Source of the DNA: CAYMJV01 sp964390545
Lineage (GTDB): Bacteria; Desulfobacterota; BSN033; UBA1163
Reading direction: 5' to 3'
Assembly: GCA_964390545.1 (NCBI GenBank)
Contig: CAYMJV010000003.1
Span: 1-64,000 of the forward strand
DNA: 64,000 bases
Shown here: positions 1 through 7,704 of the stretch, piece by piece
Layout of the letters: every line of letters starts with the position of its first letter
Position numbering within the stretch: the first letter of the stretch is position 1
The notes under the pieces: generated by a model
What the model was told of the DNA's origin: nothing
The model's database searches: none
What the model saw: only the letters and a program-made list of their open reading frames with translations
Made by a program: the position numbers and the translations under genes

Positions 1-875
1 TGAGGCAATTTGAGGTCAAGGAATGGTTAGAGGCGATACAAAAGGAGAAGGCCACTCGTGCGATGTTAGTCCCGACCATGCTGAAAAGGGTCATCGATGA
101 TTCTGACTTCAATCGATACAATTTATCGAGTCTGAAGGTCATCACTTATGGTGCAGCTCCCATGCCCTTTGAGGTCATCAAGAAGGCCATCAAGATGATG
201 CCATGGGTTAAATTTATCAATGCCTTTGGGCAGACAGAGACGGCCTCTACCATAACAACATTAGGTCCTGAAGACCATGTAATTGAAGGTACGGAGGAGC
301 AAAAAGAGAAAAAATTAAAAAGGCTTTCCTCCTCTATTGGTAAGCCCTTACCCGATGTGGAAGTGAAAATTGTCGATGAAGAAGGAAAGGCGTTACCATC
401 GCTGGATGTAGGGGAGATCTGGGCCAGAGGTCCCCGGATCATGACAGGCTATTGGCGTGACGAGCAAAAGACCTCTCAGGTGATGACTCGAGATGGGTGG
501 CTCCGCACAGGGGATATGGGATGGATGGATGAGGAAGGTTATATCTATTTGGCAGGCCGCGGGGATGATATGATCATTCGAGGGGGTGAGAATATCTCGC
601 CAGAAGAGGTTGAAAACGTCCTTCATTCTCATCCCAAGGTTGAAGAGGCGGCAGTTATTGGAGTGCCTGATCCGGAGTGGGGGCAGGAGCCTCGAGCGGT
701 GGTCGTCCTGAAAAAAGGCAAGGCCGCTACTTCAGAGGAGATTATAGAGTACTGTCGGTCAAAGTTATCCGGGTTCAAGCGACCCAGGTCAGTTGTCTTT
801 TTAGATTCTTTACCACGTAATCCAATGGGTAAGGTTTTAAGAAAAAAGCTTCGCGAGGAATATGGACAGCCCTAA
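1..875 (+). CDS. Acyl-CoA synthetase (AMP-dependent ligase), C-terminal part
   Basis: The reading frame is open from base 3, so the gene starts before the window; the ATG at 63 is internal. The protein would activate a carboxylic acid to its CoA ester through an acyl-adenylate. Visible motifs of the adenylate-forming family are the YGAAPMP stretch near the start, the FGQTE segment, GYWRDEQKT, the core motif GWLRTGDMG, the hinge-region GRGDDMIIRGGENISPEEVE and the C-terminal catalytic lysine in NPMGKVLRKKL. About 290 residues remain of a usual 500-550, so the N-terminal half with the phosphate-binding loop lies outside. The substrate is not readable. It precedes two small desulforedoxin-like genes on the same strand, separated by a palindromic repeat. 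Confidence 0.93.
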   Translation, partial: RQFEVKEWLEAIQKEKATRAMLVPTMLKRVIDDSDFNRYNLSSLKVITYGAAPMPFEVIKKAIKMMPWVKFINAFGQTETASTITTLGPEDHVIEGTEEQKEKKLKRLSSSIGKPLPDVEVKIVDEEGKALPSLDVGEIWARGPRIMTGYWRDEQKTSQVMTRDGWLRTGDMGWMDEEGYIYLAGRGDDMIIRGGENISPEEVENVLHSHPKVEEAAVIGVPDPEWGQEPRAVVVLKKGKAATSEEIIEYCRSKLSGFKRPRSVVFLDSLPRNPMGKVLRKKLREEYGQP

Positions 876-928
876 GTGAGGCTGAGGCTGGGGTTAAGGA
901 CAAGAAAAAACTTAATTCTTTAGGTATA

Positions 929-984
929 TAGGGTCGGCCACCGTGCCGATCCTGCATTTGGGCAGGCACAGTGGCCTGCCCTAC
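929..984. repeat. REP/MITE-like element with two hairpins, TAGGG...CCCTA ends
   Basis: The 56-bp unit begins TAGGGTCGG and ends CCTGCCCTAC. Inside are two adjacent imperfect hairpins, TCGGCCAC/GTGCCGA and GGCAGGC/GCCTGCC. The same architecture (outer GTAGGG/CCCTAC, two unrelated inner hairpins) recurs at 7589-7644 and 10857-10911. It lies between the ligase stop and the ribosome binding site of the next gene. There is no T-tract, so a mobile or structural repeat is more likely than a terminator. Confidence 0.6.
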
Positions 985-1005
985 AATTAAGGAGGTATGA
1001 CAGAA

Positions 1006-1125
1006 ATGGCGAATCAAGTTGGGAAGAGGTATGTGTGTAAGAAATGTGGTTCAGAGTTTATCGTGACAAGAGGTGGTAATGGGACAGTCCACTGCTGCGG
1101 GCAACCGATGGAACTAAAGAAATAG
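1006..1125 (+). CDS. Desulforedoxin-like protein 1 (39 aa)
   Basis: Very short gene with a strong GGAGGT ribosome binding site at 991-996. The protein has the complete desulforedoxin layout: Cys-x2-Cys (CKKC) near residues 11-14 and a vicinal Cys-Cys (HCCGQPM) near residues 30-31. These four thiolates bind one iron in the desulforedoxin family and in the N-terminal domain of desulfoferrodoxin. The length of 39 residues matches free-standing desulforedoxin, which is 36-37 residues long. The likely role is a small redox protein or iron-binding homodimer in the cytoplasm of an anaerobe. It is the first of two tandem copies. No desulfoferrodoxin catalytic domain follows, so it is not a fragment of that enzyme. 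Confidence 0.85.
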   Translation: MANQVGKRYVCKKCGSEFIVTRGGNGTVHCCGQPMELKK

Positions 1126-1135
1126 ACCTATTATA

Positions 1136-1192
1136 GGCTGAGGTTAAGGCTAAGGTTAAGGCTAAAAAAAGACGAACCTCAACCTCAACCTT
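1136..1192. repeat. 12-bp tandem repeat plus inverted CCTCAA repeat
   Basis: Between the two desulforedoxin-like genes, GGCTGAGGTTAA and GGCTAAGGTTAA repeat with a 12-base period. A short A-rich loop follows, then the complementary AACCTCAACCTCAACCTT. The two halves can pair imperfectly into a long hairpin. A degenerate relative (GAGGCTGAGGCTGGGGTTAAGG) sits at 878-899. The hairpin could slow or attenuate transcription between the two genes, but no U-tract follows it. Confidence 0.5.
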
Positions 1193-1218
1193 CTTGTTTC
1201 TGTTGGAGGTGATAGATA

Positions 1219-1359
1219 ATGAGTCAACTTGGAAAGAGATATCGTTGTTCGGTATGTGGGACAGAGATTCTCTGTACCAAAGCCGGTGAAGGCAATCCAG
1301 TTTGTTGTGACAAGGAAATGGAAGTCCAGGACCCCAGACCTCTCCCTTCGTCTGATTGA
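1219..1359 (+). CDS. Desulforedoxin-like protein 2 (46 aa)
   Basis: Tandem paralogue of the gene 94 bases upstream. Both proteins share the GKRYxC start and the Cys pattern: CSVC near residues 10-13 and VCCDKEME near residues 30-32. All four iron-binding Cys are present. A GGAGGT ribosome binding site lies 8 bases before the ATG. The C-terminus carries about eight extra residues (DPRPLPSS) that are not part of the usual domain. Two different desulforedoxins side by side could form a heterodimer or act on different partners; this is inference. Nothing in the sequence links them to a particular oxidoreductase. Confidence 0.82.
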   Translation: MSQLGKRYRCSVCGTEILCTKAGEGNPVCCDKEMEVQDPRPLPSSD

Positions 1360-1433
1360 TGACAGCTAGGATTGGCTCTCCTCTGTAATAATTGCCTTCG
1401 CACCTGGTGTTCTGGTAGAAAGAATGAAATGTT

Positions 1434-1452
1434 ATGAACAATATTTGTTCAT
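1434..1452. promoter_or_regulatory. 19-bp perfect palindrome ATGAACAA-TAT-TTGTTCAT, possible operator
   Basis: Both 8-base arms are exactly complementary around a TAT centre. It sits in the non-coding stretch before the TetR gene at 1624, about 110 bases upstream of that gene's -35 box. Dyads of this size and symmetry are typical of dimeric regulators of the TetR/LysR size class. No gene start lies immediately beside it, so its target is unclear. Downstream (about 1489-1532) there are only three spaced CGCTA words. Confidence 0.45.
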
Positions 1453-1558
1453 CAAAATCAGAATACTATTACTCCGCAATCGCCGGAACCCGCTAGATCC
1501 GAAAAAACCCGCTAAACCATTAATCCGCTAACAAATTCGGGGAGACCTCAATTTCTGC

Positions 1559-1600
1559 TTGACAGGACTATGGTTTTTTGCTATAAACCAACCGGTTGGT
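1559..1600 (+). promoter_or_regulatory. Promoter with overlapping TetR-type operator
   Basis: A TTGACA box at 1559-1564 is separated by exactly 17 bases from TATAAA at 1582-1587. The perfect 14-bp palindrome ACCAACCGGTTGGT at 1587-1600 begins at the last base of the -10 box and covers the expected start of transcription. This is the classic geometry of an autorepressed TetR-family promoter. The TetR gene starts 24 bases downstream. A repressor bound here would block RNA polymerase, and release by a ligand (for TetR relatives in such clusters often an acyl-CoA) would allow transcription of the regulator and possibly the transporter genes behind it. Confidence 0.75.
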
Positions 1601-1623
1601 GGATGGTTCGGGCTTAAGAAATC

Positions 1624-2187
1624 ATGCGAGATAACAAGCAAAAGCAAATATCCGCAGTTGCCGCAGACTTAATCAGTAGCGAGGGCTATCAAGGCACCTC
1701 GTTACAAAAAATTGCCGATAAAGTCGGAGTACACAAGAGCACGCTTTTTCACTATATAAAAAGCAAAAAGGACTTACTGGTCCATATCCTTGAGCAATCT
1801 GGTAATAATCTCACCGCAAATTTGGAAAGGATCTCCAGTTTAGATAAATCGGAGCCTGCAGAAAAGCTCAGAGCGGCTTTCGAAAATCATCTCAGTTCAG
1901 TGATTGAAGATATAGGTGGTTTGAATATTTATCTGAATGAGATGAAAATGTTGCCACCGAAATATAGAAAAATGTACACACAGAACCGCAAGAATTATGA
2001 AAAATATTTTGAAAACATTGTTACTGAAATGAAGGAGAGGGGGTATTTTGAAGGCTTAGATGCAAAGATCGTCACCTTTGGTATCCTAGGCATGCTTAAT
2101 TCGATTCCAAGATGGTATAGACCAGAAGGACGGTTGACTATAAAAGAAGTTTCTGAGATACTGTTCAAAATCATTGTGAAAAAATAG
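1624..2187 (+). CDS. TetR/AcrR-family transcriptional regulator
   Basis: 187 residues, normal for the family. The N-terminal helix-turn-helix is clear at roughly residues 24-45 (GTSLQKIADKVGVHKSTLFHY), followed by the conserved YIKSKKDLL helix-4 signature. The C-terminal part is the variable ligand-binding and dimer domain. The start at 1624 has only a weak ribosome binding site, but it follows a well-formed promoter with an overlapping palindrome, so autoregulation is likely. The next gene, a transporter binding protein, starts 39 bases after its stop, which suggests it controls the peptide-type importer. The inducer is unknown. Confidence 0.9.
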   Translation: MRDNKQKQISAVAADLISSEGYQGTSLQKIADKVGVHKSTLFHYIKSKKDLLVHILEQSGNNLTANLERISSLDKSEPAEKLRAAFENHLSSVIEDIGGLNIYLNEMKMLPPKYRKMYTQNRKNYEKYFENIVTEMKERGYFEGLDAKIVTFGILGMLNSIPRWYRPEGRLTIKEVSEILFKIIVKK

Positions 2188-2226
2188 TACGGAGAGATTC
2201 ACTATCAAATCTTTAGGAGGTGAAAG

Positions 2227-3816
2227 ATGGAGAAGAAAGGACTGCGGAAACTAGGTATTGGTTTTTCTCTCATTATGATTTTGACACTGTCGCTATGCGT
2301 GGTGGGTCCTGTTCAATCTGCACCCGTCCCTACTGGCACCGTGGTTGTAGGCATGTCTTCTTTGCACGAGGAGACTTTCCTGCCTTGGAACGGTGGTGGG
2401 CCGCGTAAATATTATCTGGACCCGATCTATGAATATTTGATTTACCTGGATCCAGAAACCCGCCAGACGAAGCCCGGACTGGCTGCAAAATGGGAGATGT
2501 CGAAGGACGGCAAGACCTGGGCCTTCTGGATCCGTCAAGGGGTCCAATTCCATGAGGGCTATGGGGAACTTACTGCGGAAGATGTTAAGTATTCTCTTGA
2601 ACGATTGATAGATCCTAAATCCATTGTTGGACCATCATCCTCAATGCGAAGGCTAATAGACAAAGTTGAGGCACCGGAGAAATATAAGGTCGTCGTCACA
2701 TTGAAAGTGCCCGATGTTGAGTTTGACCGTGGTTACATGTCTAATGGTTTGTGTCTACAAATCGTATCTAAGAAGTATCTGGAAACGAAAGGGGACGAAG
2801 CAGCAAATGCTCATCCTATCGGGACAGGCCCCTTTACTTTGGCAGAGCATAAAAAAGGAGTATCTATTAAACTGAAGACGATTGAAGGTATCGAAAAGCA
2901 TTGGCGCGTCAAACCGGACTTCCAGAATATCACCTTCTTAGTGGTACCGGAAGAGTCAACCCGGTTAGCGATGCTGAAAACGGGTGAAGTTGATCTGGTT
3001 CCGATTAACTACGATTCCATCGAATCCATAAAAGCCTCGGGGCTGAACGTATTTTCTGTTAAGAATAACTGGGTTCCCGTCATCAGATTAGGAGGACTCA
3101 TAAAGACATCGCCTAAATTTTATAACCCCAACGTTCCTTGGGCTGATAAAAGGGTACGGCAAGCACTGAACTATGCTATTGACAGAGAGGGTATTGTCAA
3201 AAACATATTTCATGGTCAAGCAACACCAGCGGCAGTGAGTATTCCAGCTTCGGAGTGGTTTGACATCCTGGCCTATCCCTACAACCCACAAAAGGCAAAA
3301 CAGCTCTTGGCAGAGGCAGGTTACCCGAATGGTTTCGAAATCACTCTGAAGACTTTTACGACAACCCCTGGAGCTGAGCTTCCGATGATCGGCGAGGCTG
3401 TAGGTATGTATTGGCAGGCAGTGGGACTCAATGTTAAAATCGTCCCGACGGACTGGACCTCTGTTAGAGGCGCCTGGACAAGTGCCAAGGCAACTGATTA
3501 TGTCTGGACGCATCGAGGGCTTGCATTTACCAACACGGTTAGCGGGTTGCAGGCAGATAATAATTCTAAGAGCGTATTTGCAACCTATGCGACAGAGGAG
3601 ACAGAGGCTAAGGTCCTCGAAATTGAGAAGGAATTAGACCTGAAGAAAAGAAGTGTCCTTATTAAGAAGTTTGGTGAATTTCTCAGGGATGAGGCTGCCT
3701 GTGCTTACTTGGTATTTGCTAACGAGCCTTATGGTGCCAGCAAGAAATTGGCAAAATGGCCAACCCTAAGTGAGTACGCTACTAATGTCGACCTCATCAC
3801 TCGCTCTAAGCAGTAA
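2227..3816 (+). CDS. ABC transporter substrate-binding protein, family 5 (copy 1)
   Basis: 529 residues with an N-terminal signal peptide: basic start, hydrophobic stretch to about residue 28, cleavage near VQSA. No lipobox cysteine is evident, so the mature protein is probably soluble in the periplasm. The fold is that of oligopeptide/dipeptide/nickel binding proteins (DppA/OppA/NikA): PGLAAKWEMSKDGKTW near residue 82, the FHEG/ELTAEDVKYSLERL region, and KVRQALNYAIDREGIVKNIF-like text near residue 310. AGGAGG precedes the ATG by six bases. A second, very similar gene follows at 3998. The ligand could be a peptide, glycoside or small organic molecule; this family is broad. Confidence 0.92.
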   Translation: MEKKGLRKLGIGFSLIMILTLSLCVVGPVQSAPVPTGTVVVGMSSLHEETFLPWNGGGPRKYYLDPIYEYLIYLDPETRQTKPGLAAKWEMSKDGKTWAFWIRQGVQFHEGYGELTAEDVKYSLERLIDPKSIVGPSSSMRRLIDKVEAPEKYKVVVTLKVPDVEFDRGYMSNGLCLQIVSKKYLETKGDEAANAHPIGTGPFTLAEHKKGVSIKLKTIEGIEKHWRVKPDFQNITFLVVPEESTRLAMLKTGEVDLVPINYDSIESIKASGLNVFSVKNNWVPVIRLGGLIKTSPKFYNPNVPWADKRVRQALNYAIDREGIVKNIFHGQATPAAVSIPASEWFDILAYPYNPQKAKQLLAEAGYPNGFEITLKTFTTTPGAELPMIGEAVGMYWQAVGLNVKIVPTDWTSVRGAWTSAKATDYVWTHRGLAFTNTVSGLQADNNSKSVFATYATEETEAKVLEIEKELDLKKRSVLIKKFGEFLRDEAACAYLVFANEPYGASKKLAKWPTLSEYATNVDLITRSKQ

Positions 3817-3834
3817 AGCCCTCTGCTCCTGCCC

Positions 3835-3875
3835 CCTGCCTACCGGCAGGCCCTGAACCTAGCATGGTACAGGGC
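3835..3875. repeat. Nested GC-rich palindrome after the first binding-protein gene
   Basis: CCTGCC-tacc-GGCAGG (3835-3850) is followed by GCCCTG...CAGGGC (3850-3875), forming two adjacent hairpins. No T-run follows, so this is not a standard terminator. Related GCCTGC-N-GCAGGC palindromes occur inside two coding genes, at 9874-9886 and 12174-12186. Confidence 0.45.
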
Positions 3876-3943
3876 AGGCAGGCGGTCCCGAACGAGGGGT
3901 GGGACATGGAGGGAAATTGGGTATTGAGATTAGGTTCAGAAAG

Positions 3944-3974
3944 GGTCCGGTTGTCTAGTGGCCTAGGACAACGG
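3944..3974 (+). pseudogene. 5' half of a tRNA (Glu-like), truncated
   Basis: GGTCCGG resembles the 5' acceptor strand of bacterial tRNA-Glu. It is followed by TT and a complete D-arm: GTCT stem, AGTGGCCTA loop, GGAC stem. The match fades at the 5' anticodon strand (ACGGA). No complementary anticodon or acceptor 3' strand follows; instead the ribosome binding site of the next gene begins 12 bases later. It therefore cannot be a working tRNA. It is best read as a scar from recombination at a tRNA gene, or as a D-arm-like mimic in the leader of the second binding-protein gene. Confidence 0.55.
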
Positions 3975-3997
3975 ATCAAACCCTAAGGAGGTGCGAG

Positions 3998-5590
3998 ATG
4001 AAGGAGAAAGAAGTGCGGAAGCGATGTACTGGTTTTTCTGTCATTTTGATGTTGGCACTGACGCTTTGCTTGGTGGGTCCTGCTCAATCTGCACCCGTCC
4101 CTGCTGGCACAGTGGTCGTAGGGATGTCTTCTTTACATGAGGAGACTTTGCTGCCCTGGAATGGCGGAGCGGCGCGCAAGTATTATCTGGACCCGATCTA
4201 TGAGTATTTGATTTATCTGGATCCAGAAACCCGCCAGGCTACGCCCGGGCTGGCTACAAAATGGGAGATGTCGAAGGACGGCATGACCTGGACATTCTGG
4301 ATTCGTCAAGGAGTTCAATTTCACGAGGGTTACGGGGAACTGACTTCTGAGGATGTCAAGTATTCTCTCGAAAGATTAATCGATCCGAAATCCGTTGTTG
4401 GCCCGGCATCTACAATGCGGAGATTGGTGAAAAAAGTCGAGGCGCCAGAAAAATATAAGGTTGTTGTTAGCTTGAACGTACCCGATATTGAGTTTGATCT
4501 TGGATACATGTCCAACGGTTTGTGTCTGCAAATTGTGAGCAAGAAATATCTCGAAGCGAAAGGGGACGAAACAGCAAACGCACACCCGATCGGAACAGGT
4601 GCCTTTACTCTGGTTGAGCATAAAAAGGGAGTGTCTGTTAAGCTCAAGGCGATCGAAGGTGCCGAAAAGCACTGGCGGGTCAAGCCGGACTTCCAGAATA
4701 TTACTTTCTTGGTGGTCCCGGAGGAGTCAACCCGGATAGCGATGCTGAAAACGGGAGAGGTGGATCTGGTTCCTATTAACTATGATTCGATTGATTCCTT
4801 AAAAGCATCGGGGCTTAATGTCTTTTCTGTAAAATATAATTGGGTTCCTATCATCAGGTTGGGTGGGCTGATAAAAACAGACCCTAAGCGTTACAACCCC
4901 AACGCTCCCTGGGCTGATAAGAGAGTACGTCAGGCTCTGAACTATGCTGTTGACAAAGAAGCGATTGTTAAGAACATATTTCGTGGCGAGGCAAAACCAG
5001 CGGCGAGTGATATTCCAGCTCGGGAGTTTTTTGATGTGGCGGCCTATCCGTATGACCCACAAAAGGCAAAGCAGCTTTTGGCGGCTGCAGGCTATCCGAA
5101 TGGTTTTGAAATCACTCTAAAGACCTTCACAACCACCCCTGGAGCTCAGCTTCCAATGATTGGCGAGGCGGTAGGCATGTACTGGCAAGCAGTAGGCCTC
5201 AAAGTCAAAATAGAACCCACTGAATACCCTAGCCTAAGGCAAGCCTGGACAGGAGGACAGGGCAAGGCAAATGACTATGTATGGACACATCGAGGACTTG
5301 CGTTTACCAATACGGCTTCAGGGATGCAGACTGTCGTTATTGCTAAAAGTGTATTTGCAACCTATGTAACAGAAGAGACAGAGGCCAAAATGCTTGAGGT
5401 TGATAAGGAGGTGGATGTTAAGAAGAGAAGCGCCCTTCTTAAGAAGTTTTGCGAATATCTACGGGACGAGGCTGCCCATGTTTTCTTAGTATTTGCTAAC
5501 GAGCCATATGGCGCCAGCAAGAAATTGGCAAAATGGCCAACCTTAAGCGAGTACGCTACGAATATTGACCTCATTACGCGTTCTAAGTAG
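3998..5590 (+). CDS. ABC transporter substrate-binding protein, family 5 (copy 2)
   Basis: 530 residues, collinear with the protein at 2227 and identical in most aligned positions by eye, including the signal peptide, so it arose by tandem duplication. The clearest divergence is around residues 415-450 (EYPSLRQAWTGGQGKAND versus DWTSVRGAWTSAKATD, and QTVVIAK versus QADNNSK), one part of the second lobe. The copies may therefore differ in ligand. AAGGAGG precedes the ATG. A rho-independent terminator follows at 5641, separating both binding proteins from the membrane genes. The protein would act in the periplasm with the permeases at 5732 and 6716. Confidence 0.92.
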   Translation: MKEKEVRKRCTGFSVILMLALTLCLVGPAQSAPVPAGTVVVGMSSLHEETLLPWNGGAARKYYLDPIYEYLIYLDPETRQATPGLATKWEMSKDGMTWTFWIRQGVQFHEGYGELTSEDVKYSLERLIDPKSVVGPASTMRRLVKKVEAPEKYKVVVSLNVPDIEFDLGYMSNGLCLQIVSKKYLEAKGDETANAHPIGTGAFTLVEHKKGVSVKLKAIEGAEKHWRVKPDFQNITFLVVPEESTRIAMLKTGEVDLVPINYDSIDSLKASGLNVFSVKYNWVPIIRLGGLIKTDPKRYNPNAPWADKRVRQALNYAVDKEAIVKNIFRGEAKPAASDIPAREFFDVAAYPYDPQKAKQLLAAAGYPNGFEITLKTFTTTPGAQLPMIGEAVGMYWQAVGLKVKIEPTEYPSLRQAWTGGQGKANDYVWTHRGLAFTNTASGMQTVVIAKSVFATYVTEETEAKMLEVDKEVDVKKRSALLKKFCEYLRDEAAHVFLVFANEPYGASKKLAKWPTLSEYATNIDLITRSK

Positions 5591-5640
5591 CCAATCATTA
5601 GGCATATAGACATTGATCTGAAATCGTAACAAAAAATCGG

Positions 5641-5682
5641 CCTCTTCCCTGATAATTCAGTCTATCAGGGGAGAGGTTTTTT
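5641..5682 (+). terminator. Rho-independent terminator after the binding-protein genes
   Basis: A 14-bp stem (CCTCTTCCCTGATA / TATCAGGGGAGAGG, one G-T pair) with an 8-base loop is followed directly by TTTTTT. The stem is preceded by an A-rich run, so it could also act weakly in the other direction. It lies 50 bases after the second binding-protein stop and about 50 bases before the permease gene. Partial read-through would give an excess of binding proteins over membrane components. Confidence 0.88.
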
Positions 5683-5731
5683 GTGCCGACATCGCCCATT
5701 TGTGTAAGGGGAGTCATAAGAGCATAAAGCA

Positions 5732-6658
5732 ATGCAGCGATATATCTCGAGACGTCTTATTCAGATGATGATCGCGCTGTTTTTGATGAGTGTGATTGTC
5801 TTTCTGCTAGGGAGATTGACCGGTGATCCCGTATCGATGCTGTTGAGTCAATATAGTACAGAAGAAGACAGGGTCCGTATAACAGAACAACTTGGGCTGA
5901 ACAAACCCGTTCTAGAACAATATGGCATCTTTATGTTCAATGCGCTGAAAGGAGACCTCGGTAAATCGGTGGCCGGCGACAACCGGCCTGCACTTACCTT
6001 GATCCTGGAGAGGTTCCCTGCCTCCTTGAAACTAGCGTTGGTAGCACTGATCATAAGCATCCTCATTGGAATACCACTAGGAGTTCTGTCAGCTGTAAAA
6101 AGAGGGTCGTTTGTGGATGCATTAGCAAGGTTGTTAGCTTTGCTGGGACAGTCATTGCCGGCTTTTTGGCTTGGGATTGTCTTCATGTATTTCTTCAGTG
6201 TGAAACTTCGTTTGTTACCCACTTCCGGGTACGGAGGCATACGACATTTTATTTTGCCCGCGGCTACAATGGGCTTATTCACAGTGGCCGCTGTGACACG
6301 CTTGACCCGGTCAAGTATGTTGGAAGTTCTCGACAGCGAATACATAAAACTCGCCCGGATCAAGGGGGTATCAGAAGCGATCGTGATCTGGAAGCACGCC
6401 TTAAGAAACAGTCTGATGCCCGTCATTACCTTTATGGGTACTTTTTTCGCGACGATGATTACTGGAGCCGTGGTGATTGAGACAGTTTTTTCGTGGCCTG
6501 GAATTGGTCGTCTCGCTTATGAATCAATCTTAAACCGAGACTTTCCTGTGATGCAAGGAGTCATCCTATTTATGACGACGCTCTATATCCTGGCCAACCT
6601 CATCGTTGACGTCCTTTACGCTTGGGTTGATCCTCGTATCAGATACACGAATGAGTGA
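5732..6658 (+). CDS. Peptide-type ABC transporter permease (DppB-like)
   Basis: 308 residues. The start RRLIQMMIALFLMSVIVFLL is the typical first transmembrane helix of DppB/OppB, followed by a periplasmic loop and about five more membrane segments. The EAA coupling motif is visible around residues 209-237 (IKLARIKGVSEAIVIWKHAL). The family signature GxFxEtVFSWPGIG appears as IETVFSWPGIGRLAYESI near residue 250. It forms the inner-membrane channel with the product of 6716. It is the first gene after the terminator at 5641; no separate promoter is obvious. Confidence 0.93.
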   Translation: MQRYISRRLIQMMIALFLMSVIVFLLGRLTGDPVSMLLSQYSTEEDRVRITEQLGLNKPVLEQYGIFMFNALKGDLGKSVAGDNRPALTLILERFPASLKLALVALIISILIGIPLGVLSAVKRGSFVDALARLLALLGQSLPAFWLGIVFMYFFSVKLRLLPTSGYGGIRHFILPAATMGLFTVAAVTRLTRSSMLEVLDSEYIKLARIKGVSEAIVIWKHALRNSLMPVITFMGTFFATMITGAVVIETVFSWPGIGRLAYESILNRDFPVMQGVILFMTTLYILANLIVDVLYAWVDPRIRYTNE

Positions 6659-6715
6659 AAGTTTGAAAGAGTGATGAGATTGATTCCTGCAAAGGGCGGT
6701 TGGGAAAATTGAAGT

Positions 6716-7558
6716 ATGCTTTTTAATAAAGCAGTCGTTGCCATAGCGGTCTTTATATTGTTGGTCTTAGTGTTCACAGCCCTATTGGCCCCGTTTCTCG
6801 CTCCTTTTGATCCCAAGGTGGGTTCATTAGGCGAGCGTTTAAAGCCGCCTTGCTGGCAGAACGGAGGAAGCAGGGCACACATTTTAGGCACTGACTTGCT
6901 AGGCAGGGATGTCCTGAGCAGACTCATCTATGGTGCGAGAATTTCGTTGGCAGTATGTGTGCTCGCCATCGTTGTTGCTGGATGTATCGGTTCACTGTTA
7001 GGGATTGTCTCTGGTTATCTTGGGGGTTGGGTGGATACCATCATCATGAGGGTAGTCGACCTGGCGCTTTCCCTCCCGATCATCCTGCTCGCCCTGCTCT
7101 TCGGCGTCCTGTTTGGACCAAGTTTTTCTAATATTATTCTGATCATCAGCTTGGTGCTTTGGTCACAATATGCGAGGATGGCCAGAGGCGAAACATTGAA
7201 AATCAAAGGGAGAGATTACGTAGACTTGGCTAGAACGGCCGGGTGTTCTGATGCAAGCATCATGCTGAGGCACATCTTGCCGAACGTGGCGGGTTCTCTT
7301 ATTATCCTGGCGACCCTCCAGGTGGGCACCGTGATTATCATTGAGTCATCCCTCAGTTTTCTGGGTGTTGGGATTCCACCCCCAACACCCTCGTGGGGTT
7401 CTATGATCGCCGAAGGCAGGTCGTACGTTGTCTCTGCGTGGTGGCTCTGTATGATTCCAGGATTGGCCATTCTATTCACGGTCCTTTCAGTGAACGTCTT
7501 GGGTGATACCCTTACAGAGTTACTCAATCCAGCCCTCCGGCGTGAGTACGTTACGTAA
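6716..7558 (+). CDS. Peptide-type ABC transporter permease (DppC-like)
   Basis: 280 residues. The N-terminal membrane helix is followed by the DppC hallmark HILGTDLLGRDVLSRLIYG near residues 55-73 and the EAA motif DYVDLARTAGCSDASIMLRH near residues 167-187, then SSLSFLGVGIPPPTPSWG near residue 220. An in-frame TGA two codons upstream fixes ATG 6716 as the earliest start. It pairs with the DppB-like permease 57 bases upstream. A 115-bp MITE-like repeat begins right after the stop and separates it from the ATPase genes. Confidence 0.93.
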   Translation: MLFNKAVVAIAVFILLVLVFTALLAPFLAPFDPKVGSLGERLKPPCWQNGGSRAHILGTDLLGRDVLSRLIYGARISLAVCVLAIVVAGCIGSLLGIVSGYLGGWVDTIIMRVVDLALSLPIILLALLFGVLFGPSFSNIILIISLVLWSQYARMARGETLKIKGRDYVDLARTAGCSDASIMLRHILPNVAGSLIILATLQVGTVIIIESSLSFLGVGIPPPTPSWGSMIAEGRSYVVSAWWLCMIPGLAILFTVLSVNVLGDTLTELLNPALRREYVT

Positions 7559-7559
7559 T

Positions 7560-7674
7560 ACAAACGCATTTTGCTCCATGACGAATCTGTAGGGCATGAT
7601 CCCCGATCATGCCATCGGCGGTGCGTTCGGGGAACGCACCCTACAGATTATGTAAAATCGTTTATTGCGTTTGT
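7560..7674. mobile_element. MITE-like element with ACAAACGCA ends and inner double hairpin
   Basis: ACAAACGCA at 7560-7568 is matched by its exact complement TGCGTTTGT at 7666-7674. Inside, AATCTGTAGGG...CCCTACAGATT frames two strong hairpins: GCATGATC-ccc-GATCATGC and GGTGCGTTC-gggg-GAACGCACC. The left flank, TAATACAAACGCATT at 7556-7570, recurs exactly at 22998-23012, and its TAATACAAACG core is inverted at 11005-11015. No coding capacity exists. It lies inside the transporter operon between permease and ATPase genes. Confidence 0.55.
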
Positions 7675-7704
7675 TCATTGGGGCAGTGATGATCTGAGGC
7701 AGTG

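Noticed and set aside
5848..6426. Minus-strand open frame opposite the DppB-like permease
   Set aside because: No recognisable domain, and the opposite frame is an unambiguous membrane permease.
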